DNA of 14,599 nt from Pseudomonadota bacterium (GTDB taxonomy: Bacteria > Pseudomonadota > Alphaproteobacteria > Kiloniellales > J153). How positions within the stretch are numbered: position 1 is the stretch's first letter; every line of letters starts with the position of its first letter. Shown here one piece after another: positions 1 to 6,127 of this stretch. Location: positions 1-14,599 of the forward strand of contig JACZWN010000072.1 of assembly GCA_022572105.1 (NCBI GenBank), given 5' to 3'. The notes under the pieces are model-generated. The model saw only the letters and a list, made by a program, of their open reading frames with translations, did not search any database and was not told the DNA's origin. The translations under genes were made by a program, and so were the position numbers.

Positions 1-389
1 GCGCGCTCGCCGAGGCCGGCCTCGAGGGCTTCGCCGAGGGCGACCCGGCGACGCTCTCCGGCGGCCAGCGGGCGCGCATCGCGCTGATGCGCACCCTGCT
101 GGCCGAACCGCGCGCGTTGTTGCTCGACGAACCGTTCTCCAAGCTCGACGTGGCGCTCAGGGACCGCTTGCGCGGTTTCGTTTTCCAGCACGCCCGCGCC
201 AACGCCCTGCCGACGCTTCTGGTCACCCACGATCCCGCCGACGCCGCGGCGACCGGCGGGCGGGTGATCGAGATCGGGGCGGGCGGGGCGGTGGCCGGGG
301 TGGTTGACAACCCGGATCGTCACGCGGGCCGGGAGCCATCCCGGGAGGCGCCCGCGCCCCGCGCCAAGCCGGCGCCGGCGGCCGGTTGA
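1..389 (+). CDS. ABC transporter ATP-binding protein, C-terminal part (5' end outside window)
   Basis: The frame is open from base 3 to the TGA ending at 389 and encodes the second half of an ABC ATPase, which powers membrane transport by ATP hydrolysis. Seen in order: the signature loop LSGGQRARIALMR, Walker B with D-loop (ALLLDEPFSKLD) and the H-loop (LLVTHDPADA). The Walker A P-loop and Q-loop must lie before the window. The tail after the H-loop is short and ends in an Ala/Pro-rich stretch with no recognisable extra domain. The compact form and the style of the signature region resemble the ThiQ/YnjD group of import ATPases, but the substrate cannot be read from this fragment. Its permease and binding-protein genes would be expected to the left. 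Identity as an ABC ATPase is certain; the subfamily is a guess. Confidence 0.93.
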   Translation, partial: ALAEAGLEGFAEGDPATLSGGQRARIALMRTLLAEPRALLLDEPFSKLDVALRDRLRGFVFQHARANALPTLLVTHDPADAAATGGRVIEIGAGGAVAGVVDNPDRHAGREPSREAPAPRAKPAPAAG

Positions 390-408
390 GCCGGGCCCCG
401 GCGGCGCC
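371..408 (+). terminator. GC-rich hairpin over the ABC gene stop codon
   Basis: The left arm begins ggcgccggcgg and the right arm ends with cggcggcgcc; the outer six bases and the inner ccgg/ccgg pair perfectly around a ttgag loop that contains the stop. No T-run follows, so this is terminator-like, not a classic intrinsic terminator. It separates the ABC gene from the apaG promoter. Confidence 0.45.
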
Positions 409-420
409 CCGTTCGCCGCT

Positions 421-448
421 TGGACAAGTCCGGCCGCAAGGGTAGAAT
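421..448 (+). promoter_or_regulatory. putative sigma70-type promoter of apaG-folE
   Basis: A TGGACA box at 421-426 and a TAGAAT box at 443-448 each match the consensus at 5 of 6 bases and are 16 bases apart. Transcription would start near 455, about 50 bases before the apaG start. The site lies just after the hairpin that ends the ABC gene, which fits a new transcription unit. Confidence 0.5.
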
Positions 449-506
449 ACTTCCGAATCGAGCCCGGACCCCGGCCGGGCCTTGGGCAACGAGGGACCGA
501 GCGAGC

Positions 507-899
507 ATGTACCACGAAACGACCCGGTCGATCCGCGTGACGGTCAAGCCGTTCTACCTCGAGGATCAGTCCTCGCCCTCGGACAACCACTTCGTCTGGG
601 CGTATCAGGTGCGGATCGAGAACATGGGCACCGACACCGTCCGGCTGGTCAACCGTTACTGGCACATCACCGATTCCCTCGGGCGCGTGCAGGAGGTGCG
701 CGGCGTCGGCGTGGTCGGCGAGCAACCGACCTTGAAGCCCGGCGAATCCTTCGAATACACCAGCGGCACGCCGCTGCCCACGCCGTCCGGCATCATGGTC
801 GGCACCTACGAGATGGAAAGCGCGAGCGGCCGACGCTTCGACGTGGCCGTGCCGGCGTTCTCGCTGGACAGCCCGCACGAAGAGGCGCGCCTGCACTAA
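507..899 (+). CDS. apaG: ApaG domain protein (Co2+/Mg2+ efflux-associated protein ApaG)
   Basis: The 130-residue product is full length for ApaG, a small soluble beta-sandwich protein linked genetically to Co/Mg resistance and diadenosine tetraphosphate levels; its biochemical role is not settled. The family hallmarks are present: WAYQVRIEN near residues 31-39, the glycine-rich GVGVVGEQP at 66-74 and the conserved run FEYTSGTPL then TPSGIMVGTY at about 82-101. The start at 507 is preceded by GAGGGA at 491-496 and gives the usual family N-terminus; a longer frame from 420 would run across the promoter and is unlikely. The stop codon lies inside a 12-base match to the MITE end described below. 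folE follows within 25 bases, so the two are probably co-transcribed. Confidence 0.95.
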   Translation: MYHETTRSIRVTVKPFYLEDQSSPSDNHFVWAYQVRIENMGTDTVRLVNRYWHITDSLGRVQEVRGVGVVGEQPTLKPGESFEYTSGTPLPTPSGIMVGTYEMESASGRRFDVAVPAFSLDSPHEEARLH

Positions 900-906
900 T
901 ACCAAG
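895..906. repeat. 12-base match to the MITE terminal repeat
   Basis: The sequence actaataccaag is identical to the outermost 12 bases of the element at 9584-9719 and, less its first base, to the left end of the one at 13376-13700. It spans the apaG TAA stop and the short apaG-folE gap. It could be the footprint of an excised or decayed element, or chance. Confidence 0.3.
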
Positions 907-923
907 CACCTTTGGAATCAACC

Positions 924-1583
924 GTGAACCCCACCCAACTGGCCGGCAAGAGCGACGACCCTTCCGCCCCGCAGGACGAGGCCCGCGAGGCCGCGCGTCC
1001 GAACCGCGATGAGGTGCTCGCCGCCGTGCGGACGCTGATCCGCTGGGCCGGGGACGATCCCGCGCGCGAAGGCCTTCTGGGCACGCCGGACCGGGTCGCG
1101 CGTTCCTACGAGCAGTACTTCCAGGGCTACGCGCTCGACCCGGTCGCGATCCTGCAACGGACCTTCGAGGAGGTCGACGGCTACGACGAGATCGTGCTCT
1201 TGCGCGATATCCGATTCGTCTCGCACTGCGAGCACCATATCATGCCGATCATCGGGCGCGCCCATGTCGGCTACCTGCCGGACAAGCGCGTGGTCGGCAT
1301 CAGCAAGCTGGCCCGCATCGTCGACGCCTACGCCCGGCGCCTGCAGATCCAGGAGAAGATGACCGCGCAGATCGCCAACACGATCGAGGATGTTCTACAG
1401 CCCCAAGGCGTGGGCGTGGTGATCGAGGCGACCCATCAGTGCATGACCACCCGGGGCGTGCACAAGCCGGGCGCGATGATGGTGACCAGCCGTATGCTGG
1501 GGCGCTTCCGCAGCGACCCCCGGACCAGGCGCGAGTTTCTCTCGCTGATCCGCGCCCAGGGCGGCGGGCCGGACCATAGCTAG
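924..1583 (+). CDS. folE: GTP cyclohydrolase I (type IA)
   Basis: The product converts GTP to 7,8-dihydroneopterin triphosphate, the first step of folate/pterin synthesis, as a zinc-dependent cytosolic oligomer. With a GTG start at 924 it has 219 residues. Visible landmarks are TPDRVARSYE (N-terminal helical part), the zinc and catalytic motif SHCEHHIMPI (Cys102 region), HVGYLPD, the substrate-site run VGISKLARIVDAYARRLQIQ and the second zinc cysteine in EATHQCMTTRGV. All metal-binding positions of the zinc-dependent FolE form are present. A TTG at 912 in the same frame would add four residues; GTG 924 has a weak upstream GGA and both lack a strong ribosome site, so the exact start is uncertain. 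It probably shares the apaG promoter. Confidence 0.95.
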   Translation: MNPTQLAGKSDDPSAPQDEAREAARPNRDEVLAAVRTLIRWAGDDPAREGLLGTPDRVARSYEQYFQGYALDPVAILQRTFEEVDGYDEIVLLRDIRFVSHCEHHIMPIIGRAHVGYLPDKRVVGISKLARIVDAYARRLQIQEKMTAQIANTIEDVLQPQGVGVVIEATHQCMTTRGVHKPGAMMVTSRMLGRFRSDPRTRREFLSLIRAQGGGPDHS

Positions 1584-1597
1584 CCGGCGACGCCGGC
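1583..1597 (+). terminator. small hairpin after folE
   Basis: gccggc at 1583-1588 and gccggc at 1592-1597 form a six-base-pair stem with a gac loop immediately after the folE stop. There is no T-run, so a terminator role is tentative. Confidence 0.3.
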
Positions 1598-1624
1598 GCG
1601 CCGCCTCGAGGAAGATCGGCTGGA

Positions 1625-1662
1625 CCCGATCGGAGTTCATACCCCCGATCGGAGTTCATACC
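1625..1662. repeat. perfect tandem 19-base repeat upstream of trkH
   Basis: The unit cccgatcggagttcatacc occurs twice in a row without mismatch (1625-1643 and 1644-1662). Each unit contains the palindrome ccgatcgg. Paired palindromes 19 bases apart, about 50-85 bases before a transporter gene, look like a possible two-site operator, but a simple local duplication is equally possible. Confidence 0.75.
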
Positions 1663-1683
1663 AATGTCGCCTCATATTGGTAT
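1658..1683. repeat. hairpin-forming inverted repeat in the trkH leader region
   Basis: ataccaat at 1658-1665 and attggtat at 1676-1683 are perfect inverted repeats with a 10-base spacer. The left arm overlaps the end of the 19-base tandem repeat. It has no T-run and no obvious assigned role. Confidence 0.6.
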
Positions 1684-1694
1684 TGCGGCCGTCC

Positions 1695-1726
1695 ATGATT
1701 GAAATTCGGCATGATTGAATTTCGGC
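1695..1726. repeat. tandem 16-base duplication at the trkH start
   Basis: atgattgaaattcggc (1695-1710) is followed directly by atgattgaatttcggc (1711-1726), one mismatch. The trkH start codon and first codons are therefore present twice. The first ATG (1695) is out of frame with trkH and stops after seven codons, so only the second ATG (1711) works as the trkH start. Confidence 0.75.
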
Positions 1727-3156
1727 CGATCGTCTTCATCCTCGGTATCCTGCTGTGCGTGCTCGCGGTGGCCATGGCGATCCCGGCCGTCGTCGATGCG
1801 CTCGTCGGCCATCCCGACTGGCAGGTCTTCACCGCCTCGGCCGGGACGTCGCTCTTCGTCGGCGTCTCGATGATCCTGACCGCGCGCTCCGGCTGGACCA
1901 GCTTTTCGCTGCGCCAGGCCTTCGTCATGACCAATCTCGCCTGGCTGGTGATCGCGGTCTTCGGCGCCTTGCCCTTCGCCTTCTCCGAGCTCGAGCTGAG
2001 CGTCACCGACGCCTTCTTCGAATCCATGTCCGGCGTGACCACGACGGGGGCGACCATCATCGTCGGTCTGGACGACGCCCCGCCCGGAATCCTGCTGTGG
2101 CGCGCGATCCTCCAATGGCTAGGCGGCGTCGGCATCATCGTCATGGCGGTCGCCGTGCTGCCCATGCTGCAGGTGGGCGGCATGCAGCTGTTCCGGATCG
2201 AGGCCTTCGAGACCGACAAGGTGCTGCCCCGCGCCGCCCAGATCGCCGGCGGCATCATCATCGTCTACGTGTCCTTGACCGCGCTCGCCGCCATCGTCCT
2301 CTGGGCCCTGGGCATGACCGGGTTCGAGGCCGTGGCCCACGCCATGACCTCGATCGCGACCGGCGGCTTCTCGACCTCCGACGCCTCGATCGCGCACTTC
2401 GACAGCGCCGCCATCGACTGGGCGATGTGCGCCTTCATGGTGCTCGGCAGCCTGCCCTTCGTGCTTTACCTGCGCATGGTTCGGGGCAACCTGAGGGCGA
2501 TCCTGCACGACAGCCAGGTCCGCTGGCTGTTTGCGATCCTGTTCGGCGCGATCGCACTCACCGCCGGATGGCTCTGGCTGAAGGACATCATGGCGCCGGA
2601 CTTGGCGGTTCGCTACGCCGCCTTCAACGTCATCTCGATCATGACCGGGACCGGCTACACGACGGCGGCCTTCGACGCCTGGGGTGGCTTCGTCATGGCG
2701 CTGATGTTCGTGCTGATGTTCGTCGGCGGCTGCGCCGGCTCGACCACTTGCGGCATCAAGATCTTCCGCTTCCAGGTGCTCCACGCCACGGCGGTGGCGC
2801 AAATGAAGCGGCTGTTGCAGCCGCACGGGGTGTTCTTCCCGTACTACAACAAGAAGCCGATCCCCCAGGGGGTCGCCGAATCGGTCATGGGCTTCTTCTT
2901 TCTGTTCATCGCCTGCTACGCGATTCTGGCCACCGGCCTCGGCCTGTTCGGGCTCGACTTCGTCACCGCGGTCTCCGGCGCGGCCTCGGCGATCGCCAAC
3001 GTCGGACCGGGCCTGGGCGAGATCGTCGGCCCGGCCGGCACCTTCAAGACCCTGCCCGATGGCGCCAAGTGGCTGCTGGCGGCGGGCATGCTGCTCGGCC
3101 GGCTCGAGCTGTTCACCGTGCTGGTACTGATCATGCCGGCGTTCTGGCGCGGCTGA
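1711..3156 (+). CDS. trkH: TrkH/KtrB-family potassium uptake protein
   Basis: This inner-membrane K+ translocating subunit has 481 residues, the usual TrkH length. The four pore-loop selectivity segments are visible in order: TTTGAT (about 110-115), SIATGGFST (214-222), IMTGTGYTTA (about 310-319) and AIANVGPGLG (about 427-436), each with the filter glycine. The conserved gating-loop region GGCAGSTTCGIKIFR (339-353) and many hydrophobic membrane segments are also present. ATG 1711 gives the normal N-terminus (MIEFRPIVFILG); a TTG at 1699 in frame would add four residues from the duplicated leader. The TrkA regulatory subunit is not in the window. The stop is one base before the first copy of the murI 3' end, so trkH and the ancestral murI end were convergent and nearly touching. 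Confidence 0.95.
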   Translation: MIEFRPIVFILGILLCVLAVAMAIPAVVDALVGHPDWQVFTASAGTSLFVGVSMILTARSGWTSFSLRQAFVMTNLAWLVIAVFGALPFAFSELELSVTDAFFESMSGVTTTGATIIVGLDDAPPGILLWRAILQWLGGVGIIVMAVAVLPMLQVGGMQLFRIEAFETDKVLPRAAQIAGGIIIVYVSLTALAAIVLWALGMTGFEAVAHAMTSIATGGFSTSDASIAHFDSAAIDWAMCAFMVLGSLPFVLYLRMVRGNLRAILHDSQVRWLFAILFGAIALTAGWLWLKDIMAPDLAVRYAAFNVISIMTGTGYTTAAFDAWGGFVMALMFVLMFVGGCAGSTTCGIKIFRFQVLHATAVAQMKRLLQPHGVFFPYYNKKPIPQGVAESVMGFFFLFIACYAILATGLGLFGLDFVTAVSGAASAIANVGPGLGEIVGPAGTFKTLPDGAKWLLAAGMLLGRLELFTVLVLIMPAFWRG

Positions 3157-3193
3157 GTCAGGCTTTTTGAAAAATCGGCGGCGTGCCGAAGAA
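3157..3193. repeat. direct repeat, left copy: remnant of a murI 3' end
   Basis: This 37-base stretch matches 4555-4591 at 33 positions, with an unbroken 26-base identical block (3168-3193). Read on the minus strand it encodes AKRFFGTPPIFQKA then stop, against AARFFGTPPIFQAA then stop in the real murI. Several differences are synonymous (cag/caa, cgg/cgc), so this copy comes from a second, once-coding murI allele. Upstream in that frame the homology ends after about 14 codons and runs into the REP-like palindrome. Confidence 0.85.
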
Positions 3194-3206
3194 GCGCTTG
3201 GCATAT

Positions 3207-3294
3207 TGGGGTCAGGTTCTGAATTATGAATTTGCGCAAGGGCCTTGGAGCGAGCCCCACAGGTCCAGAATTCACAATTCAAGATCTGGCCCCA
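3207..3294. repeat. REP-like palindrome with tggggtcaggt ends
   Basis: Arms 3207-3230 and 3271-3294 are inverted repeats matching at 19 of 24 bases; three of the five differences would be G:U pairs in a plus-strand RNA. Both ends carry tgggg(t/c)cag, a style of short palindrome seen in many proteobacterial intergenic regions. It occupies most of the gap between the murI remnant and the DUF4062 gene. A 17-base sequence overlapping its left end (3201-3217) recurs with one mismatch at 4513-4529. Confidence 0.65.
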
Positions 3295-3321
3295 CTCCTG
3301 CATATATTTAGCGGACGCCTA

Positions 3322-4338
3322 CTATTTCTTAGCTCTCTTCTTCACTCGCTCCTTACGGTTAGGGGAACTCCAATCGACATGGGATAATCCTAGCAACTCT
3401 CTGGCCTCGTTGATGTCGACAAGAAATCTCGAATCACGATCCTTCACGACCGACTCTATGCCCCTTCCTATCGATTCATTGAGACTCGGTTTCAAATTTG
3501 ACACGATCGTCTCTACTGAATTCGATTTCATGAGTATGTCACGGACTGCCGATATTTCCAGCGATGAACTTTGCGTTACGAATTCAACGAAGTCATTTTT
3601 CCGCAAGTCGTGTAGGATGCGACTCCTGTCAAGGCGTCTCGATTCCTCATCAATCAAGGACTTCGACGTATCGGGTGACACGGAAGAGATTACTTCCTCC
3701 AGGTATCGACGGAGGGTCTTGTTGGATTCGCCGAGCAGCGCCACTTGGGATGCGAGGGTTGTGAGTTGTTCTTGCTCGGACAGTCGGCTCAGTAAATCCT
3801 TGAATAGGCCGGCCCACTGATTGCGTAACCATTCCTCTATTTCTTGGTATCGATCAAACTGAAATACGGGATTGTTACGAGGTTTTTCCAAAATATCTTC
3901 GATTAGCTGGAATATGTTGACAGAATCGACATGTGCATACGCGATGTCGGTCCTGTCTCGATTCCTTCGGAACGTCTGGTATTCCGCGTGCACACCCCTT
4001 TCTATCAGGATATACGTCGGTACGTTCGCGGATTCAGCTGCGTCATACTCTTTCTTTGTGATGCTGTCGTATCTATCGAAGAATCCTTCTGGAAACTCCC
4101 TGTCTTCCATGCTAGCGGCGGAACCGTATCGTCCGCCAATTATCAGGACGAAAATATCCGCCTGTTCGGCCGCCCGATAACAAGATTCGTCGAGAGGGGC
4201 GTCCGGCGCATACGCAATATCGCCTTTTTCCGAGAACACCCCCTCATAGCCTAAGCCAGCGATAAATGCATCAAGCGCAGATCGGAGATGCTTCAGGTCG
4301 TAGTAGGTTGAGCTCACAAATACGCGCGGGCTTGCCAT
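3322..4338 (-). CDS. DUF4062 domain protein with a C-terminal helical region
   Basis: The 338-residue protein opens with a DUF4062 domain: RVFVSSTYYDLKHLRSAL (5-22), then the charged loop with CYRAAEQADIFVLIIGGRYGS (about 53-73) and SITKKEYDAAESANVPTYILIE (about 92-113). This domain is thought to have a TIR-like alpha/beta fold and often forms the N-terminal module of multidomain proteins, some in conflict or signalling systems; the function here is unknown. Residues about 160-300 are polar and helix-rich, possibly coiled coil, and the tail (329-338) is strongly basic. There is no membrane segment or nucleotidase motif that I recognise. Base composition is far less GC-rich than the neighbours, and the gene is flanked by repeats of the murI 3' end, both signs of acquisition. 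It follows murI on the same strand after 217 bases. ATG 4338 gives the normal domain start; the ribosome site is weak (AGGCGA). Confidence 0.88.
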   Translation of the reverse strand: MASPRVFVSSTYYDLKHLRSALDAFIAGLGYEGVFSEKGDIAYAPDAPLDESCYRAAEQADIFVLIIGGRYGSAASMEDREFPEGFFDRYDSITKKEYDAAESANVPTYILIERGVHAEYQTFRRNRDRTDIAYAHVDSVNIFQLIEDILEKPRNNPVFQFDRYQEIEEWLRNQWAGLFKDLLSRLSEQEQLTTLASQVALLGESNKTLRRYLEEVISSVSPDTSKSLIDEESRRLDRSRILHDLRKNDFVEFVTQSSSLEISAVRDILMKSNSVETIVSNLKPSLNESIGRGIESVVKDRDSRFLVDINEARELLGLSHVDWSSPNRKERVKKRAKK

Positions 4339-4382
4339 CGTGATTTCGCCTGATTGGTTGCTTTAATCGACATTCCCCAGAT

Positions 4383-4425
4383 GCCATCCAGTTGCCCCGA
4401 ATGCTGGCAGGGATGGCGGTTTTTT
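4383..4425 (+). terminator. hairpin followed by six T, between DUF4062 gene and murI
   Basis: gccatcc (4383-4389) pairs with ggatggc (4411-4417), with an inner tgcc/ggca stem, and T6 follows at 4420-4425. It has the shape of an intrinsic terminator for plus-strand transcripts, yet no plus-strand gene lies immediately upstream. Its right arm is shared with the longer hairpin at 4411-4463, so the two are alternative folds. Confidence 0.35.
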
Positions 4426-4463
4426 GGCGCATGCCCGGCGCAGCGAAAAAACTGCCGTCATCC
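4411..4463. repeat. long imperfect hairpin upstream of the DUF4062 gene
   Basis: Left arm ggatggcgg plus T6 pairs with right arm A6 plus ctgccgtcatcc, with small bulges, and the loop contains a further gcgc/gcgc pair. It lies in the gap between murI and the DUF4062 gene, within the acquired segment. It might end murI transcription or be a remnant of a palindromic element. Confidence 0.45.
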
Positions 4464-4512
4464 TGTCCCGAAAGTTGTATCGCCGTCAAGCGATCAGCAT
4501 CAAAACCTCCCA

Positions 4513-4529
4513 GCATATCGGGGTCAGGT
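4513..4529. repeat. second copy of the gcatat(t/c)ggggtcaggt sequence
   Basis: This 17-base stretch equals 3201-3217 except at one base. The two copies lie just inside the two murI-end repeats, so the DUF4062 segment has two nested pairs of direct repeats at its borders. Confidence 0.55.
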
Positions 4530-4554
4530 CGAGGCCTGTGCGGCGCTCGGCGGC

Positions 4555-4591
4555 GTCAGGCCGCCTGAAAAATCGGCGGCGTGCCGAAGAA
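4555..4591. repeat. direct repeat, right copy: 3' end of the intact murI
   Basis: Partner of 3157-3193 (33 of 37 bases identical, same orientation). It covers the last codons and stop of murI. The distance between the two copies is about 1.4 kb, and the only gene between them is the DUF4062 gene. Confidence 0.85.
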
Positions 4592-5398
4592 CCGGGCCGC
4601 CAGCGCGCCGACCGTCTCGGGGTTGCCGGTGGTCAGGAAGCGCGTGCGTGCCCGCGGCCCGGGGGCTACGTCGAACTCGGGGTGACGGGCCAGGTAGGCG
4701 GCCAGGCTCTCGGCCACGAGCGCCGGCTGGGAATGCACCGGCACGCCCGCGGGCAGGGCCGCGGCGAAGGCCTGGGCGACCAGCGGATAGTGGGTGCAGC
4801 CGAGGATGACCGAGTCCGGCGCGCGCCCGTCCAACCGCTCCATGAGCGCCGCCACGTGGCCCGCGATCATGGCCGCCAGGACCTCGGGCGCCGCCCCCGC
4901 CTCGATCCGCTTGACCAGCCCGGGGCAGGCCTGTTGCACGACCCGGATGGCCGGCGCTCGCAGGGCGATCTCGCGCGCGTAGGCGCCGCTCGCCACCGTG
5001 CGCCGGGTCGCGAAGACGCCGACCACCGCGGGCGCCCGGCGCGCGCCGGGCGGCGGTTCCTGAGCCTGCCAGGGGACCTCGGTGACCGCCTCGACCATGG
5101 GCACGAAAACGCCGAGCACGCGCCGCTCCGGATGGGCGCCCGGCAGCCACTCCTGTTGCAGGCGGCGCAGCGCCACGGCCGCGGCGGTATTGCAGGCGAG
5201 CAGGACCAGCCGGCAACCCTCATGGAACAGCCGCTCCACGTTGGCGAGGGTGAGGTCGTGGATCTCCGCCACGCCACGCTCGCCGTAGGGCGCGTGGCCG
5301 TGGTCGCCGAGATAGAGGAAGCTGCGCTCGGGCAGGCGCGCGACCAGGGCGCTGAGCACCGTCAGCCCGCCGTGGCCCGAATCGAAGACGCCGATCAT
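4556..5398 (-). CDS. murI: glutamate racemase
   Basis: The product interconverts L- and D-glutamate in the cytosol, supplying D-glutamate for peptidoglycan. At 280 residues it is of normal length. Landmarks: GVFDSGHGGL (Asp6-Ser7) at the N-terminus, GDHGHAPYG at 31-39, the first catalytic cysteine in ACNTAA (Cys69) and the second in LGCTHYPL (Cys201-Thr-His). ATG 5398 gives the canonical start directly before the FDSGHGG motif. It lies 55 bases after the lipoprotein gene on the same strand and may be the last gene of the argD operon. The final codons are duplicated at 3157-3193, so this C-terminus may itself be the result of an integration event. Confidence 0.95.
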   Translation of the reverse strand: MIGVFDSGHGGLTVLSALVARLPERSFLYLGDHGHAPYGERGVAEIHDLTLANVERLFHEGCRLVLLACNTAAAVALRRLQQEWLPGAHPERRVLGVFVPMVEAVTEVPWQAQEPPPGARRAPAVVGVFATRRTVASGAYAREIALRAPAIRVVQQACPGLVKRIEAGAAPEVLAAMIAGHVAALMERLDGRAPDSVILGCTHYPLVAQAFAAALPAGVPVHSQPALVAESLAAYLARHPEFDVAPGPRARTRFLTTGNPETVGALAARFFGTPPIFQAA

Positions 5399-5453
5399 GC
5401 CGCCTCGGCCGTGGCGCCGGGAAAACCCGGATCGCGAAGGCGGTTCCGGGCGA

Positions 5454-6053
5454 TCACAGGATCAGAAAGGCGTAGAACGCTTCCTTGATGGTCGTGTCGA
5501 GCTGCACGTCCAGTTCGCCCATCATGGCCCGGGTCATCTCATGCCAGACCCGCTCGCGCTCACCCAGCGTCAAGTTCTCCGGCACCGTGCGGCTGTGGGT
5601 GACCTCGACGGTGATCGTGCCCCCGACGCGGCCATCCTCGGAGACGATTTCGATCTCGACCACGAGGCGCGCGTCGTAGCGTTCGGACTGCTCGGTGGTG
5701 AAGGCGCCGGTCAGGCCGCCCGACTGCTCGAGCGGGATTTCGACGACCGAGGCCTCGCGCACGATAAAGCGGGCCCGGCCCAGGGGGCCCGCCGCGACCA
5801 GGCGGTCGACGGCCCAGAGCGTGGCGGCGGCGGCCGGCGGCACGGCGAAGAGGTGCTCCACGTTGGGCGCCGCGTGCGGCGGCTGATAGGTCCGCTCGAT
5901 CTCGATCTCCCGGACGTCGAGCTTGATCGGCGCAACCCGGTCGAAGGCGATCGGGGGAAAGGCGGGGCGCGGCGGCGCCGTGGCGCAGCCGGCGAGCGCG
6001 AGGCCGCTTGCGGCCAGGCAAAGAAGGGAAACGAGACGCAATCTGCGCGGCAT
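5454..6053 (-). CDS. hypothetical lipoprotein
   Basis: The 199-residue product begins with a typical lipoprotein signal: basic MPRRLRL, a hydrophobic stretch and the lipobox LAGC, so the mature protein would start at a lipid-modified cysteine and sit in the cell envelope. The rest is a soluble alpha/beta-looking domain with no motif I recognise; it ends TIKEAFYAFLIL. ATG 6053 is chosen because it puts the signal peptide at the N-terminus and has GAGGAC about ten bases upstream; a frame open from 6119 would add 22 charged residues before the signal. It lies 74 bases after hslO and 55 before murI, probably in the same transcript. No function is proposed. Confidence 0.85.
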   Translation of the reverse strand: MPRRLRLVSLLCLAASGLALAGCATAPPRPAFPPIAFDRVAPIKLDVREIEIERTYQPPHAAPNVEHLFAVPPAAAATLWAVDRLVAAGPLGRARFIVREASVVEIPLEQSGGLTGAFTTEQSERYDARLVVEIEIVSEDGRVGGTITVEVTHSRTVPENLTLGERERVWHEMTRAMMGELDVQLDTTIKEAFYAFLIL

Positions 6054-6127
6054 CGGCTCTGTCCTCGCTGCAACGGGTCTTTGGCGGCGATCCTTACGCG
6101 ACGAATCGGGCGGCATCAAGGCGCCCG

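Noticed and set aside
2119..3303. 394-codon open frame on the minus strand opposite trkH
   Set aside because: The product is rich in His, Arg, Gly and Asp in the way antisense frames of GC-rich genes are, and the plus strand encodes a clear TrkH.
3245..3820. 191-codon plus-strand frame opposite the DUF4062 gene
   Set aside because: It is Ser/Arg-rich and starts inside the REP-like palindrome; the minus strand has a recognisable domain.
4424..5488. 354-codon open frame on the plus strand opposite murI
   Set aside because: It is an antisense frame of murI, which has both catalytic cysteines intact; the composition is Arg/Gly-rich and not protein-like.
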